Below, one piece after another: positions 14,891-27,268 of a stretch of DNA of 64,000 nucleotides; the stretch's first letter is position 1; each line of letters opens with the position of its first letter. A program made the translations under genes and the position numbers. Location of the stretch: the NCBI RefSeq assembly GCF_039621855.1, contig NZ_CP155071.1, positions 4,216,001-4,280,000 of the forward strand, written 5' to 3'. The stretch comes from Erwinia sp. HDF1-3R. GTDB lineage: Bacteria; Pseudomonadota; Gammaproteobacteria; Enterobacterales; Enterobacteriaceae. The notes beneath the pieces are model-generated. The model was not told the DNA's origin. It searched no databases and saw only the letters and a program-made list of their open reading frames with translations.

Positions 14891-16192
14891 GTGAAGGATA
14901 AAGAAGCTGAGTTACTTAAGGCCAAACGTCTGCCCCTGATGCTGCTGTGCGGCGCGGCAGTGCTTTTTATTGCTACCGTGCTTTATCCCCTGTGGTTCCC
15001 GGCCAGCCGCTGGGTGGGGGCGCTGAAGTCTGTCGCAGAGGCGTCGATGGTGGGCGCGCTGGCAGACTGGTTTGCGGTCAGCGCGCTGTTTCGCCGGGTG
15101 CCGATCCCGCTGGTGGGTCGCCATACCGCCATTATCCCGCGCAATAAGGAGCGTATCGCCGATAATCTGGCGCTGTTCGTGCAGGATAAGTTCCTTAATA
15201 CCGATGCCCTGCTAACGCTGATTCGCCGTCACGATCCGGCGCAGATGATGGCCAGCTGGCTGCGTACCCCGGAGAACGCTGAACGGCTGGGCGGGTATCT
15301 GCTGAAGATGGTCCGAGGCTTCCTCGACCTCGCGGACGACCAGCGCATCCAGGCGTTTATGCGTCGTGCCATTCACAAGGCGATCGATAAGGTCGATCTG
15401 TCGCAGTCGGCGGCGATGGTGCTGGAGAGTCTGACCAAAAATAACCGCCATCAGGCGCTGCTGGACGATGCCATCAGCCAGCTGTTGCAGCTGGTGAATA
15501 AGCCCGCCACCCATGACTTTATCGCCGCACAGGTAATGCGCTGGCTTAAGCGCGAACATCCGCTTAAGGAGAAGATGCTGCCCACCGAATGGGTGGGCGA
15601 AAAGAGTGCCGAGATGGCCGCCAACGCGGTGAGGTCTATCCTTAACGACATCGAGCAGGATGGCACCCATGAGATCCGTCAGGGCTTCAATCGCGCCGTG
15701 GAGCGGCTGATTAGCCGCCTGAAAAGCGACCCGGAAATGCAGCTTAAGGCGGAAGAGATTAAGGACTACCTCAAGCAGGACGAGGCGCTGAATACCTATA
15801 TCAGCCAGCTGTGGGGCGATCTGCGCGGCTGGCTGAAGGCCGATCTGGATAAGTCAGATTCGGTGCTGCATGCAAAGGTGAGCGCGGCCGGGCAGTGGCT
15901 GGGCGAAACGCTGGTACAGGATACGCATCTGCGCGCCTCGCTCAATCAGCATCTGGAGGAGGCCGCCATGGGCGTCGCACCAGAGTTCTCGGCGTTCCTC
16001 AGCCGCCATATCAGCGATACGGTGAAAAGCTGGGACGCGAAGGATATGTCGCATCAGGTTGAGCTGAATATCGGTAAGGACCTTCAGCGTATCCGCATTA
16101 ACGGCACAGTAGTGGGCGGCGTTATTGGCCTGATCCTGTGGCTGCTGTCGATGGTGCCGGTGGCGATTGAAACCCTGCGTTCGGGGTATTGA
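14891..16192 (+). CDS. yjiN: DUF445 inner-membrane protein YjiN
   Basis: A 433-residue protein with an N-terminal membrane helix (about 15-34), the conserved block [20 protein letters not shown] (about 51-70), a long soluble helical middle and a C-terminal membrane helix (about 405-427). This is the DUF445 layout of E. coli YjiN. The start at 14891 is a GTG with AAGGAGCC upstream. Function unknown; the topology suggests a periplasm- or cytoplasm-facing helical bundle anchored at both ends. Confidence 0.85.
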   Translation: MKDKEAELLKAKRLPLMLLCGAAVLFIATVLYPLWFPASRWVGALKSVAEASMVGALADWFAVSALFRRVPIPLVGRHTAIIPRNKERIADNLALFVQDKFLNTDALLTLIRRHDPAQMMASWLRTPENAERLGGYLLKMVRGFLDLADDQRIQAFMRRAIHKAIDKVDLSQSAAMVLESLTKNNRHQALLDDAISQLLQLVNKPATHDFIAAQVMRWLKREHPLKEKMLPTEWVGEKSAEMAANAVRSILNDIEQDGTHEIRQGFNRAVERLISRLKSDPEMQLKAEEIKDYLKQDEALNTYISQLWGDLRGWLKADLDKSDSVLHAKVSAAGQWLGETLVQDTHLRASLNQHLEEAAMGVAPEFSAFLSRHISDTVKSWDAKDMSHQVELNIGKDLQRIRINGTVVGGVIGLILWLLSMVPVAIETLRSGY

Positions 16193-16228
16193 TTACCGTG
16201 GCCAGCTCAGGAATTCACAGTTAAAAAA

Positions 16229-16260
16229 AGGGGCGAAAATCTTGGATTTCCGCCCCTTTT
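16229..16260 (+). terminator. Terminator between convergent yjiN and lptG
   Basis: GGGGCG/CGCCCC stem extended by AAAT/ATTT, flanked by an A-run on the left and TTTT on the right, so it can work in both directions. Confidence 0.8.
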
Positions 16261-16331
16261 CTCTCATCTGCCACCCCGGTATAACCAGCGCGCCGTCTGC
16301 ATTTTTGCTACCCGACCGCCCTGTGCAACAC

Positions 16332-17408
16332 CTATCTGCGCTTAAGCAGCATCATCATGCTAATGGCGAAGAAGACGGCGCTCGGCAGCAGCGCTCCCAG
16401 AACCGGTGGGATGTTGTAGACCAGGCTCAGCGGGCCAAATATCTGGTCCAGCACGTAGAACAGGAAGCCGAAGCTGATGCCGGTTACCACCCGCATCCCC
16501 ATGGATACGCTGCGCAGCGGGCCGAAAATAAACGACAGCGCCATCAGCATCATCACCGCCACCGACAGCGGCTGGAAGATTTTGCTCCACATATTCAGCT
16601 GGTAGCGTCCGGCAACCTGGCCGCTCTGCTTAAGGTACTTCGAGTAGTTATACAGCCCGCTGATCGACAGCGCATCCGGGTCCAGCGCCACCACGCCCAG
16701 CTTGTCCGGCGTCAGGGAGGTTTTCCACTGGCCGCTCAGCGTCTGGCTGCCGGTCACCTGTTTCGGGTCGGTCAGATCGGACTGTTCCACTTCCGACAGG
16801 TCCCACAGCTTTTCACTGGCGTTATATTTCGCCGAGGCCGCATAGCGCACCGATTGCAGGCGGCGATCTTTATCAAAGTTATAGATACTGATGCCCCCCA
16901 GCTCGCTGTTGTCCTTCAGCCGCTCAATAAAGATAAAGCTACGCCCGTCCTTCGCCCACAGGCCGTTCTGCGTGGAGAGCAGCGAGCCGCCGATCATCTG
17001 CTGCGCACGGTAGTTACGCGCCATCTGCTCGCCCTGCGGCGCAACAAATTCGCCGACCGCCATGGTCAGCAGCACCAGCGGAATGGCGGTTTTCATCACC
17101 GAAGCGGCAATCTGCATGCGGGTAAAGCCGGACGCCTGCATCACCACCAGCTCGCTGCGCTGGGCCAGCGTACCCAGCCCGAGCAGCGCGCCAAGCAGTG
17201 CCGCCATGGGGAAGAAGATCTCAATGTCCTTCGGCACGCTGAGCAGGGTGTAAAGCCCGGCACCGACCGCGGTGTAGTCACCCTGGCCGGTTTTACGCAG
17301 CTGATCGACAAACTTGATGATGCCGGAGAGCGACACCAGCATAAACAGCGTCGCCATGATGGTATTGAAAATCGTTTTACCGATATATCTGTCGAGTACG
17401 CCAAACAT
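16332..17408 (-). CDS. lptG: LPS export ABC transporter permease LptG
   Basis: A 358-residue inner-membrane protein. With LptF and the ATPase LptB it extracts lipopolysaccharide from the inner membrane and feeds the LptC-A-D bridge. It starts MFGVLDRYIGKTIFNTIMAT like E. coli LptG, and has three N-terminal helices, a periplasmic beta-jellyroll (about residues 130-260) and three C-terminal helices (LNMWSKIFQPLSVAVMMLM onward). The ATG overlaps the lptF stop (TGATG), giving translational coupling. A longer frame reaching 17468 lies inside lptF and is not used. Confidence 0.96.
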   Translation of the reverse strand: MFGVLDRYIGKTIFNTIMATLFMLVSLSGIIKFVDQLRKTGQGDYTAVGAGLYTLLSVPKDIEIFFPMAALLGALLGLGTLAQRSELVVMQASGFTRMQIAASVMKTAIPLVLLTMAVGEFVAPQGEQMARNYRAQQMIGGSLLSTQNGLWAKDGRSFIFIERLKDNSELGGISIYNFDKDRRLQSVRYAASAKYNASEKLWDLSEVEQSDLTDPKQVTGSQTLSGQWKTSLTPDKLGVVALDPDALSISGLYNYSKYLKQSGQVAGRYQLNMWSKIFQPLSVAVMMLMALSFIFGPLRSVSMGMRVVTGISFGFLFYVLDQIFGPLSLVYNIPPVLGALLPSAVFFAISMMMLLKRR

Positions 17409-18508
17409 CAGACGGAGCCTCCCTTGCTGAAGCGCGCGCGAATACGTCGCATCGGCACCGTATCCCACAGGTTAAGCAGCACCGCCAGCGCCAGATACCC
17501 CAGGTTGACTACCCACATCCACAGCGCCGGATCCAGCCGCCCTTTCGCGCCGCTGGAGCGCAGGGAGCTTTGCAGCAGGAAGAAAATCAGGTAGAGCAGC
17601 ATCGCGGGCAGCATGGAGAGCACCCGGCCCTGACGTGGGTTAACCACGCTAAGCGGCACCACCATCAGCGCCATTACCAGCACGGAGAAGACCAGCGTCA
17701 GTCGCCAGTGGAGCTCGCTGATAAAGTCCGGCTTGGTGGAGTGCCGCAGGGCGCTGAACGACATCTGCTCGGCGTCGTTCGGGTCAAGCAGCACTTCCTG
17801 ATGCCCGATAATCGCCTGATAGTTTTTGAAATCGGTAATGCGGAAGTCACGCAGCATCGCCGTGCCCTCGAAGCGCGTACCGTTATCCAGGGTCACCACC
17901 TGCGAACCGTCATGGCGCTGCGACATATGGCCTTTATCCGCCACTACCACAGAGGGACGGGCATTGTCTTTTGGCCGCAGCTGCGCGAGGAAGACGTTGC
18001 CGAAGTTGTTACCCTTCACGTTTTCGATAAAGAGTACCGCCTGCCCGTCGCCCGACTGCTGGAACTGGCCGGCTGCCAGCGCCGCCGCGCCGGGGTTAGC
18101 CTTGGCGTTTTTGGTCACTTCGTTCTGATCGCGCGCCGACCACGGCCCAAGCCAGGCGACGTTGGCGGCGGCTACGGCGGCGGTGATCAGCATCAGCACC
18201 ATCGCGGCTTTCACCAGCACCGCCTTGCTCAATCCGCAGGCGTGCATAACGGTGATTTCACTTTCGGTATAGAGCCGCCCGAAGGTCATTAAAATGGCTA
18301 AAAACAGGCTTAGCGGCAGAATTAGCTGAGCCATTTCCGAAATACCAAGACCCAGTAAAGTCAGGACTAAATTTGTGGGTACTTCGCCGTCCGCCGCTGC
18401 GCCTAAAATCCTGACTAACTTCTGACAAAAGAAGATTAGCAGCAGGATAAAAAGGATAGCCAGCTGGCTCTTGAGCGTTTCCCGGACCAGATATCTAATG
18501 ATGATCAC
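17408..18508 (-). CDS. lptF: LPS export ABC transporter permease LptF
   Basis: A 366-residue partner of LptG, the same length as E. coli LptF. The start is the GTG at 18508, giving MIIIRYLVRETLKSQLAILF exactly as in E. coli. The open frame continues upstream but has no homology. Conserved parts include ESEITVMHACGLSKAVL (coupling helix to LptB) and VVPLSVVNPRQGRVLSML. It is divergent from pepA across a 279-bp gap. Confidence 0.96.
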   Translation of the reverse strand: MIIIRYLVRETLKSQLAILFILLLIFFCQKLVRILGAAADGEVPTNLVLTLLGLGISEMAQLILPLSLFLAILMTFGRLYTESEITVMHACGLSKAVLVKAAMVLMLITAAVAAANVAWLGPWSARDQNEVTKNAKANPGAAALAAGQFQQSGDGQAVLFIENVKGNNFGNVFLAQLRPKDNARPSVVVADKGHMSQRHDGSQVVTLDNGTRFEGTAMLRDFRITDFKNYQAIIGHQEVLLDPNDAEQMSFSALRHSTKPDFISELHWRLTLVFSVLVMALMVVPLSVVNPRQGRVLSMLPAMLLYLIFFLLQSSLRSSGAKGRLDPALWMWVVNLGYLALAVLLNLWDTVPMRRIRARFSKGGSV

Positions 18509-18772
18509 GCTGAGTACGCCTGTGAAAACTTGTCTTTTTGCAGGAAAATCGCTAGTTTCATCGCTTATACGCCATTTATTCTCATTGATGGCCATGGTCA
18601 TAGCTAAAATAGTATGACAATAATCGTGTTCTGGTGGTGCTAAAACCATTCTACCCAGTGACGGGTGATCACCAAAACTAAAAGTTGCCCGTTAGCCTAA
18701 CGGCGCGGTGCCACGGCGTTGCGCGTGACGAAAGCGCACCATTCTAGCCGCAGCAGGCGCCGTTGTCTTTAA

Positions 18773-20296
<1,524 letters not shown>

Positions 20297-20301
20297 CGGT
20301 A

Positions 20302-20760
20302 ATGAAAAACGCCACCTTCTACCTGCTGGAAACCGATACGCCGGTTGACGGACTCAGCGCCTTTGAGGCGCTGGTCTGCGACCTGGCGGGACTTCACTGG
20401 CGTGAGGGGAAGCGCGTACTGGTGGCCTGTGAAGACGAAGCCCAGGCTGTCAGGCTGGACGAGGCGCTGTGGAAGCGTCCGGCCAGCGCCTTTGTCCCGC
20501 ATAATCTGGCGGGAGAAGGGCCCAAATACGGCGCCCCGGTCGAGCTGGCCTGGCCGCAGCGTCGCGGTAATGCGCCGCGCGATCTGCTGATCAGCCTGCT
20601 GCCGCAGTTTGCAGATTTTGCTACTGCTTTCCATGAAGTGATAGACTTCGTGCCTTATGAAGAAAATTTGAAACAGCTGGCGCGCGATCGTTATAAAACG
20701 TATCGCAGCGTTGGATTCCACTTGAATACGGCCACGCCGCCCGGGCCGCCAACGATATAG
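20302..20760 (+). CDS. holC: DNA polymerase III chi subunit (HolC)
   Basis: A 152-residue protein starting [20 protein letters not shown], with [20 protein letters not shown] in the centre, as in E. coli chi (147 aa). Chi pairs with psi (HolD) and links the clamp loader to SSB-coated DNA. It follows pepA by 5 bp and precedes valS by 5 bp, the same order as in E. coli. The last few residues (ATPPGPPTI) differ from E. coli. Confidence 0.95.
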   Translation: MKNATFYLLETDTPVDGLSAFEALVCDLAGLHWREGKRVLVACEDEAQAVRLDEALWKRPASAFVPHNLAGEGPKYGAPVELAWPQRRGNAPRDLLISLLPQFADFATAFHEVIDFVPYEENLKQLARDRYKTYRSVGFHLNTATPPGPPTI

Positions 20761-20765
20761 CAGAC

Positions 20766-23621
20766 ATGGAAAAGACATATAACCCGCAAGAGATCGAACA
20801 GCCGCTTTACGAGCACTGGGAAAAGCAGGGCTACTTTAAACCGAATGGCGATACCAGCCAGGAAAGCTTCTGCATCATGATCCCGCCGCCAAACGTCACC
20901 GGCAGCTTGCATATGGGTCACGCATTCCAGCAAACCATTATGGATACCCTGATCCGCTACCAGCGTATGCAGGGTAAAAATACCCTGTGGCAGGCCGGGA
21001 CCGACCATGCCGGTATCGCGACCCAGATGGTGGTGGAGCGTAAAATCGCGGCTGAAGAGGGTAAAACGCGTAAGGATTACGGACGCGACGCCTTTATCGA
21101 CAAAATCTGGCAGTGGAAGGCGGAATCCGGCGGCACCATTACCCGTCAGATGCGCCGTCTGGGCAACTCCGTGGACTGGGAGCGCGAGCGCTTCACCATG
21201 GATGAAGGTCTGTCCAACGCGGTGAAGGAAGTCTTTGTGCGCCTGTACAAAGAGAACCTGATCTATCGCGGCAAGCGCCTGGTGAACTGGGATCCTAAGC
21301 TGCGCACGGCGATTTCCGACCTGGAAGTGGAGAACCGCGAGTCAAAAGGCTCGATGTGGCATATCCGCTATCCGCTGGCCGACGGCGTTAAAACCGCCGA
21401 TGGCAAAGATTATCTGGTGGTGGCGACGACCCGCCCCGAAACCGTGCTGGGCGATACCGGCGTCGCGGTTAACCCCGAGGATCCGCGCTACAAGGATCTG
21501 ATCGGCAAGTTTGTTGAGCTGCCGCTGGTTAACCGCCGTATTCCCATCGTCGGTGACGAACATGCGGATATGGAGAAAGGCACCGGCTGCGTGAAAATCA
21601 CCCCGGCGCACGACTTCAACGACTACGAAGTGGGCCGCCGTCACAAGCTACCGATGATCAATATCCTGACCTTTGACGGTGATATCCGTGAATCTGCGCA
21701 GGTTTATGACACCAACGGGGAAGAGTCCACCCAGTGCGATCCCACCATCCCGGCGGAATTCCAGAAGCTTGAGCGCTTTGCCGCGCGTAAGGCCGTGGTT
21801 GCCGCCATTGATGCGCTGGGCCTGCTGGACGAGATCAAGCCACACGACCTGACCGTGCCTTATGGCGATCGCGGCGGCGTGGTGATTGAGCCGATGCTGA
21901 CCGATCAGTGGTACGTGCGTACCGCGCCCCTGGCAAAAGTGGCGGTGGAAGCCGTTGAGCAGGGTGATATCAAGTTCGTGCCTAAGCAGTACGAGAACAT
22001 GTACTTCTCCTGGATGCGCGATATTCAGGACTGGTGTATTTCCCGCCAGCTGTGGTGGGGCCACCGCATTCCGGCCTGGTACGATGCCGAGGGCAATGTT
22101 TACGTTGGCCGCACCGAAGCTGAGGCGCGCGCCGATAATAACCTGGCTGACGATCTGGTGCTGAACCAGGACGAAGACGTGCTGGACACCTGGTTCTCCT
22201 CCGGCCTGTGGACCTTCTCAACGCTGGGCTGGCCTGAGAATACCGAAGCGCTGCGTACCTTCCACCCTACCAGCGTGCTGGTGAGCGGCTTTGACATCAT
22301 CTTCTTCTGGATTGCCCGCATGATCATGCTGACCATGCACTTTATCAAGGATGAGGATGGCAAGCCGCAGGTGCCGTTTAACACCGTCTATATGACCGGT
22401 CTGATCCGCGATGACGAAGGGCAGAAGATGTCGAAGTCGAAAGGCAACGTCATCGATCCGCTGGATATGGTGGACGGGATATCGCTGCCGGATCTGGTGG
22501 CTAAACGCACCGGCAACATGATGCAGCCGCAGCTGGCAGAGAAAATCCGCAAGCGCACCGAGAAGCAGTTCCCGAACGGCATTGAGCCGCACGGCACCGA
22601 TGCGCTGCGCTTCACCCTGGCGGCGCTGGCCTCTACCGGACGCGATATCAACTGGGATATGAAGCGCCTGGAGGGCTACCGCAACTTCTGTAACAAGCTG
22701 TGGAACGCCAGCCGCTTTGTGCTGATGAATACCGAAGGCATGGATTGCGGCTTCAATGGCGGCGAGATGACGCTCTCCCTGGCCGACCGCTGGATCCTTG
22801 CCGAATTCAACCAGACGGTGAAAGCCTACCGCGAAGCGCTGGATAGCTACCGCTTCGATATCGCGGCCAATATCCTGTATGAGTTCACCTGGAACCAGTT
22901 CTGCGACTGGTATCTGGAGCTGGCTAAGCCGGTAATGACCGGTGGAAATGAAGCAGAGCTGCGCGGCACCCGCAATACGCTGGTTACCGTGCTGGAAGCC
23001 CTGCTGCGTCTGGCGCATCCGATTATTCCGTTTATTACCGAAACCATCTGGCAGCGCGTGAAGGTGCTGAAGAACATCAGCGATGACACCATCATGCTGC
23101 AACCGATGCCGGCCTTTGAGGCCAGCAAGGTTGACGATGTCGCCCTCAGCGACACCGAGTGGCTGAAGCAGGCTATCGTCGCGGTGCGTAATATTCGCGC
23201 CGAGATGAACATCGCCCCTTCCCGTCCGCTGGACGTGCTGCTGCGCGCCAGCAGCGCCGAGGTGGTGCGTCGGGTTAACGACAACCACAGCTTCCTGAAA
23301 TCGCTGGCGCGACTGGCCAGCATCAGCCTGCTGTCTGCCGACGACAAAGGCCCGGTTTCCGTCACCAAGATTATCGACGGCGCCGAGTTGCTGATCCCGA
23401 TGGCGGATCTGGTGGATAAGGCTGCCGAGCTGGAACGTCTGGCGAAGGAAGTGACTAAGCTGGAAGTGGAAATCGGCAAGATCGAAAGCAAGCTCTCTAA
23501 CGAAGGTTTTGTCTCCCGCGCCCCTGCTGCCGTCGTGGCGAAAGAGCGTGAGCGCATGACTGAGTTTGAGCAGGCGAAGGTCAAACTGATTGAGCAGCAG
23601 GCGGTCATCAACGCCCTGTAA
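20766..23621 (+). CDS. valS: Valyl-tRNA synthetase
   Basis: A 951-residue class I aminoacyl-tRNA synthetase. The HIGH motif is [13 protein letters not shown] (about 41-53). The editing domain (CP1) contains [17 protein letters not shown], and the KMSKS motif is [14 protein letters not shown]. The C-terminal ~65 residues form a coiled coil ([20 protein letters not shown]), typical of ValRS. The length equals E. coli ValS. Essential; charges tRNA-Val. Confidence 0.98.
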   Translation: MEKTYNPQEIEQPLYEHWEKQGYFKPNGDTSQESFCIMIPPPNVTGSLHMGHAFQQTIMDTLIRYQRMQGKNTLWQAGTDHAGIATQMVVERKIAAEEGKTRKDYGRDAFIDKIWQWKAESGGTITRQMRRLGNSVDWERERFTMDEGLSNAVKEVFVRLYKENLIYRGKRLVNWDPKLRTAISDLEVENRESKGSMWHIRYPLADGVKTADGKDYLVVATTRPETVLGDTGVAVNPEDPRYKDLIGKFVELPLVNRRIPIVGDEHADMEKGTGCVKITPAHDFNDYEVGRRHKLPMINILTFDGDIRESAQVYDTNGEESTQCDPTIPAEFQKLERFAARKAVVAAIDALGLLDEIKPHDLTVPYGDRGGVVIEPMLTDQWYVRTAPLAKVAVEAVEQGDIKFVPKQYENMYFSWMRDIQDWCISRQLWWGHRIPAWYDAEGNVYVGRTEAEARADNNLADDLVLNQDEDVLDTWFSSGLWTFSTLGWPENTEALRTFHPTSVLVSGFDIIFFWIARMIMLTMHFIKDEDGKPQVPFNTVYMTGLIRDDEGQKMSKSKGNVIDPLDMVDGISLPDLVAKRTGNMMQPQLAEKIRKRTEKQFPNGIEPHGTDALRFTLAALASTGRDINWDMKRLEGYRNFCNKLWNASRFVLMNTEGMDCGFNGGEMTLSLADRWILAEFNQTVKAYREALDSYRFDIAANILYEFTWNQFCDWYLELAKPVMTGGNEAELRGTRNTLVTVLEALLRLAHPIIPFITETIWQRVKVLKNISDDTIMLQPMPAFEASKVDDVALSDTEWLKQAIVAVRNIRAEMNIAPSRPLDVLLRASSAEVVRRVNDNHSFLKSLARLASISLLSADDKGPVSVTKIIDGAELLIPMADLVDKAAELERLAKEVTKLEVEIGKIESKLSNEGFVSRAPAAVVAKERERMTEFEQAKVKLIEQQAVINAL

Positions 23622-23638
23622 TCACTGATGTTGCCCTC

Positions 23639-23674
23639 AAGGCCCGGCAGAGCAGCGCTCTCCGGGCCTTTTTA
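23639..23674 (+). terminator. Rho-independent terminator after valS
   Basis: AAGGCCCGG/CCGGGCCTT stem with loop CAGAGCAGCGCTCT and a T-tail. Confidence 0.88.
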
Positions 23675-23749
23675 TTGGCCGGGATTGCATCACAGCCGCT
23701 GCGATGTTATTACACTGCCATCAAACCAGAAAACTAACGGCACTGAGTT

Positions 23750-24250
23750 ATGACGACGCTACCCACCGGCCTGCTGGTTCGCCCCATTCAGGCAGAAGAT
23801 AATCCGCATATCGCCCGCGTGATCCGCGAGGTCTCCGCTGAGTTTGGTCTGACCGCCGACAAAGGCTTCACCGTGGCCGACCCTAATCTCGACCATCTGT
23901 ATGAGTTGTACAGCCAGTCTGACAGCGCCTACTGGGTGATTGAACTTGAGGGCAGGATTGTGGGCGGCGGCGGCGTGGCGCCTCTGCTGTGCAGCGAGCC
24001 GGGCATCTGTGAGCTACAGAAGATGTACTTTATGCCCGCCGTACGCGGCATGGGGCAGGCGCGCGAGCTGGCGATGCAGGCGATGGACTTTGCCCGCGAA
24101 CGGGGTTTTAACCGCTGCTATCTGGAGACGACGGCCTCGCTGAGCCGCGCGGTACGGCTGTATGAACACCTGGGCTTTACGCATATCGACGGCCCGCTGG
24201 GCTGCACCGGGCACGTTGACTGCGAAGTACGGATGCTGAAAAGCCTTTGA
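23750..24250 (+). CDS. yjgM: GNAT-family N-acetyltransferase YjgM
   Basis: A 166-residue GNAT fold protein. The acetyl-CoA loop is [18 protein letters not shown] (about 93-110), and [20 protein letters not shown] and [12 protein letters not shown] follow. Size and position between valS and miaE match E. coli yjgM. The yjgN gene found beside it in E. coli is absent. In E. coli it has been linked to O-acetylserine/cysteine resistance; the substrate is not shown by the sequence. Confidence 0.85.
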   Translation: MTTLPTGLLVRPIQAEDNPHIARVIREVSAEFGLTADKGFTVADPNLDHLYELYSQSDSAYWVIELEGRIVGGGGVAPLLCSEPGICELQKMYFMPAVRGMGQARELAMQAMDFARERGFNRCYLETTASLSRAVRLYEHLGFTHIDGPLGCTGHVDCEVRMLKSL

Positions 24251-24281
24251 GCGGCGCGGACGATCGCCACGCCGCAGAGGC

Positions 24282-25058
24282 TCAGGCCGTTGCAAAGGCC
24301 GGTACGCCGCTGTGAAAGCGCAGCTCGCTGTCCGGTGACTGGATCAGCTTTGCTTCGGTTACGCCAATTTGTCTGACCCGCGCGCTGATGTCGGTGGTGG
24401 AAATTTCAGCGGCCAGCGTCAGGTAGTCCTGATAGTGCCGCGCCTCGGATCGCAGGAGCGAAACATAAAATGCCGCCAGCTCCCCGTCCAGATGGGGCGC
24501 CAGGCTGGCGAATCGTTCGCAGGAGCGCGCTTCAATATAGGCCCCGCAAATCAGCTTATCGACCAGCGTCTGGGGTTCATGGGTGGTGACCTCACGCAGC
24601 AGCCCTTTGGCATAGCGGCTGGCAGTGATTTTGATATAGGGAATGCCGCGTGCCTGCATAATTTCCAGCACCTGATAGAAATGGTGCAGCTCCTCCTTGA
24701 TCAGCAGCACCATTTTGTCCACCAGCGCATCGCCCCAGGGCGCTTCGACGCGGCTGATAACCGCTTTCGACAGCGCCCGATGCTGTTCCAGGAAGGCCAG
24801 ATCCGCATTTTCGCTGTGAACGAACTGCTCCCAGGGTTTTAGCCACGCCAGCAGCGCATCGCCGCTCTCTTTATCCGCCACGTATTTACGGATCAGCCAC
24901 ATGGCGGTCTGTGCCGCTTTCAGCTCACACACCAGGTGGTCGGTCAGCAGCAGCGGCAGATTCTCTGGCCGACAGGCCTGGTCAATCCAGGCCTGGGGCG
25001 TGCGGCATTGCAGAAAGGCGTGAATGGGGGCAAGCAGGGGATCAGTGACGAATGCCAT
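24282..25058 (-). CDS. miaE: tRNA-(ms2io6A)-hydroxylase MiaE
   Basis: A 258-residue di-iron, ferritin-like hydroxylase that adds a hydroxyl to the isopentenyl group of ms2i6A at position 37 of some tRNAs. It uses O2. Iron-ligand motifs are visible: [36 protein letters not shown] and [10 protein letters not shown]. The start at 25058 ([11 protein letters not shown]) overlaps the end of rraB by 17 bp; an open frame reaching 25190 runs inside rraB and is not used. The gene is present in Salmonella but absent in E. coli K-12. Confidence 0.93.
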   Translation of the reverse strand: MAFVTDPLLAPIHAFLQCRTPQAWIDQACRPENLPLLLTDHLVCELKAAQTAMWLIRKYVADKESGDALLAWLKPWEQFVHSENADLAFLEQHRALSKAVISRVEAPWGDALVDKMVLLIKEELHHFYQVLEIMQARGIPYIKITASRYAKGLLREVTTHEPQTLVDKLICGAYIEARSCERFASLAPHLDGELAAFYVSLLRSEARHYQDYLTLAAEISTTDISARVRQIGVTEAKLIQSPDSELRFHSGVPAFATA

Positions 25059-25461
25059 TATCTTCGTCGTCAATCTCTTCGCCATCGTCCTCTTCGTCTT
25101 CGGCATCGGGATCTTCGAAATAGGTTCCCCATCCGTCGTAGTCGACGTTGAACTTGCCAGCCAGATCGACCAGTTGCTCAACCTGGGCATCGATCAGTTC
25201 AGCGTTCAGCGCCGCCTCGCTCAGAATATCGCAGCACATCACTTTGGTGCCGTCTTCCAGCTCCAGCTCTTCCGGCTCCGTCACTTCATAGCCGATTTTA
25301 AAGGCTTCAACCGCCGCCTTTTCCAGCGCGTCAAAGCTGTCGCAGGAGAGGTGGTGCTCAATGGTGTAGAGCGCATCCGGATCGCTGCCGTCATCCAGCA
25401 GTTCTTCAATTATCAGTCGCGTCTCTTCGCGCTGCTCTTCCAATAAAGCTTCGTTCGCCAT
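25042..25461 (-). CDS. rraB: RNase E inhibitor RraB
   Basis: A 139-residue acidic protein (start [20 protein letters not shown], a strongly Asp/Glu-rich C-terminus) matching E. coli RraB. It binds the C-terminal scaffold of RNase E and slows decay of some mRNAs. It sits divergent to argI, as in E. coli. Upstream AGGAACAGATC is the ribosome-binding site. Confidence 0.94.
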   Translation of the reverse strand: MANEALLEEQREETRLIIEELLDDGSDPDALYTIEHHLSCDSFDALEKAAVEAFKIGYEVTEPEELELEDGTKVMCCDILSEAALNAELIDAQVEQLVDLAGKFNVDYDGWGTYFEDPDAEDEEDDGEEIDDEDNGIRH

Positions 25462-25558
25462 GATCTGTTCCTCAGTATGTGGCTTCTCTTATCAGTATTT
25501 TCCCACACTGCCCTTCGCGCCACTACCTTTATACAAAAGTTTCTGCGCACCGGGGTTG

Positions 25559-25599
25559 AAAATGAATATTCATACGGTTAAATTGAATTTTAATTCAAT
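25559..25599 (+). promoter_or_regulatory. Tandem ARG boxes (ArgR operator) upstream of argI
   Basis: Two 18-bp palindromes: AATGAATATTCATA (within 25559-25576) and ATTGAATTTTAATTCAAT (25582-25599). They match the ArgR consensus wnTGAATwwwwATTCAnw and lie about 5 bp apart, as usual for ArgR hexamer binding, 22 bp before the ATG. Arginine should repress argI strongly. Confidence 0.9.
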
Positions 25600-25620
25600 A
25601 AAGACCACGCGGAGTGCTTT

Positions 25621-26631
25621 ATGAGTCATTTATATCAGCGTCATTTTCTCAGGCTGCTCGATTTTACGCCTGCTGAAATAAACGCCCTGCTGGCGCTGGC
25701 CGCCACCCTGAAGTCCGATAAGAAAAACGGTGAGGAAGTTCAGCACCTGCAAGGTAAGAACATTGCGCTCATCTTCGAAAAAGACTCGACCCGTACGCGA
25801 TGCTCTTTCGAAGTTGCCGCCTACGATCAGGGTGCCAGGGTGACCTGGCTCGGGGCCAGCGGCAGCCAGATCGGCCATAAGGAGTCGATCAAGGATACCG
25901 CCCGCGTGCTGGGCAGGATGTACCACGGCATTCAGTACCGTGGCTATGGGCAGGCGCTGGTTGAATCGCTGGCCGAACACGCGGGCGTGCCGGTATGGAA
26001 CGGCCTGACCGATGAGTTCCACCCTACCCAGCTGCTGGCCGATCTGCTGACCATGCAGGAGCATCTGCCGGAAAAATCCCTCAGCGAAATGGTGTTTGTC
26101 TACGTCGGCGATGCGCATAACAATATGGGCAATACGATGATGGAGGCCGCCGCGCTGGTCGGTCTGGATCTGCGCCTGGTGGCGCCAAAAGGCTGCTGGC
26201 CGGATGAGGCGCTGGTGGCCGAGTGTCGGGCGGCGGCAGCTAAAACCGGCGGTAAAATTACCCTGACCGAAAATATTGCCGAAGGCGTGCGGGGCGCTGA
26301 TTTTATCTATACCGACGTCTGGGTCTCCATGGGCGAACCAAAGGAGGTCTGGAAGGAGCGTATTACCCTGCTGCGCCCCTATCAGGTTAATAGCGCCATG
26401 CTGGCGCTGACCGGCAATCCGCAGGTGAAGTTCCTGCACTGCCTGCCCGCTTTCCACGACGACCAGACCACTCTTGGCCAGCAGATGGCGCAGCAGTACG
26501 ATCTGCATGGCGGCATGGAAGTCACGGACGAGGTGTTTGAATCCCCCCACAGCGTAGTGTTCGATCAGGCAGAGAACCGTCTTCACACCATCAAAGCGGT
26601 AATGGTTGCAACGCTGTCTGATACGCATTAA
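25621..26631 (+). CDS. argI: Anabolic ornithine carbamoyltransferase
   Basis: A 336-residue OTC that makes citrulline from ornithine and carbamoyl phosphate. Motifs: [10 protein letters not shown] (carbamoyl-phosphate binding), FHPTQ and HCLPAFHD (ornithine site Cys). The ARG boxes directly upstream and the position beside rraB mark it as the biosynthetic enzyme. A second OTC lies at 29516 within the deiminase cluster. GCGGAGTGCTTT upstream gives the ribosome-binding site. Confidence 0.95.
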   Translation: MSHLYQRHFLRLLDFTPAEINALLALAATLKSDKKNGEEVQHLQGKNIALIFEKDSTRTRCSFEVAAYDQGARVTWLGASGSQIGHKESIKDTARVLGRMYHGIQYRGYGQALVESLAEHAGVPVWNGLTDEFHPTQLLADLLTMQEHLPEKSLSEMVFVYVGDAHNNMGNTMMEAAALVGLDLRLVAPKGCWPDEALVAECRAAAAKTGGKITLTENIAEGVRGADFIYTDVWVSMGEPKEVWKERITLLRPYQVNSAMLALTGNPQVKFLHCLPAFHDDQTTLGQQMAQQYDLHGGMEVTDEVFESPHSVVFDQAENRLHTIKAVMVATLSDTH

Positions 26632-26640
26632 TCCCTGTCA

Positions 26641-26674
26641 CCAGCGGGTCATTTAAAATTGATCCGCTGGCTTT
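26641..26674 (+). terminator. Terminator after argI
   Basis: CCAGCGG/CCGCTGG stem with extended partial pairing (GGTC.. ATTTAAAAT ..GATC) followed by CTTTCC. The T-run is weak. Confidence 0.6.
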
Positions 26675-27268
26675 CCTCTCTGACCGCTTCCACGCTGGAA
26701 TATATTTATTTCTAACTGAAGTGCGTTCCCTGAGACAGCCAGAAATAATTATGCACCTCACTGGCATATATTATTTTCCTGGCAATAAATTAACCACTCC
26801 AACCTTTTGAGTTTTCCACATTAAAAATAATTCTTACCCTTTCATCACAAACAGGCCATACGGCCATTTGCGTCAGAAGGAATAAATATTTCAAATGAAA
26901 ATGACTTTTACAGATATTTTTATCAGGTTTAGCCATAACCATTCAAAATAAAAATAAAAACCTTAATATTCATATAGCTGCATTCATGCAAGGGCAGGCA
27001 TCACTCTATTAAAATCCCGCAACAGAGAAACTTAATCGTAATAAGCCTTTAATTATTCATTTCTTTAGCATTACAGAATGCACGTCACATGACCCTCATC
27101 AAATTAAATCCGCATAGTTCATTCCGCTTATTTTTTTGTGACAGATATCAAATTTGGTCAGGCAACGATGGTTACTATCACCTGGCAACCTTACTGGTAA
27201 TAAGCTGATGCCAAATGAAAGAATTTATTCATTTGGTGCTGCTACTCCCTGAACAAACGGAACTGAAT
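26675..27268. promoter_or_regulatory. Long AT-rich control region upstream of the arginine deiminase cluster
   Basis: About 590 bp without a gene. TGTGACAGATATCAAA at 27137-27152 fits a CRP-type site (TGTGA N6 TCAnA) and carries the ATCAA half of an FNR site. ATTCA/TGAAT-like half-boxes (about 26968-26986) could bind ArgR-type regulators. The length and AT-richness suggest several regulators, as expected for an oxygen- and arginine-controlled operon. Exact sites are inferred. Confidence 0.45.

Noticed and set aside
16167-17594. Long plus-strand open frame (about 475 codons) opposite lptG/lptF
   Set aside because: It is antisense to two certain genes, rich in His/Gln/Arg as expected from the complement of GC-rich codons, and has no recognisable domain.
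26968-26986. ARG box in the arcA upstream region
   Set aside because: Only half-sites (ATTCA) with wrong spacing; not comparable with the clear pair upstream of argI.
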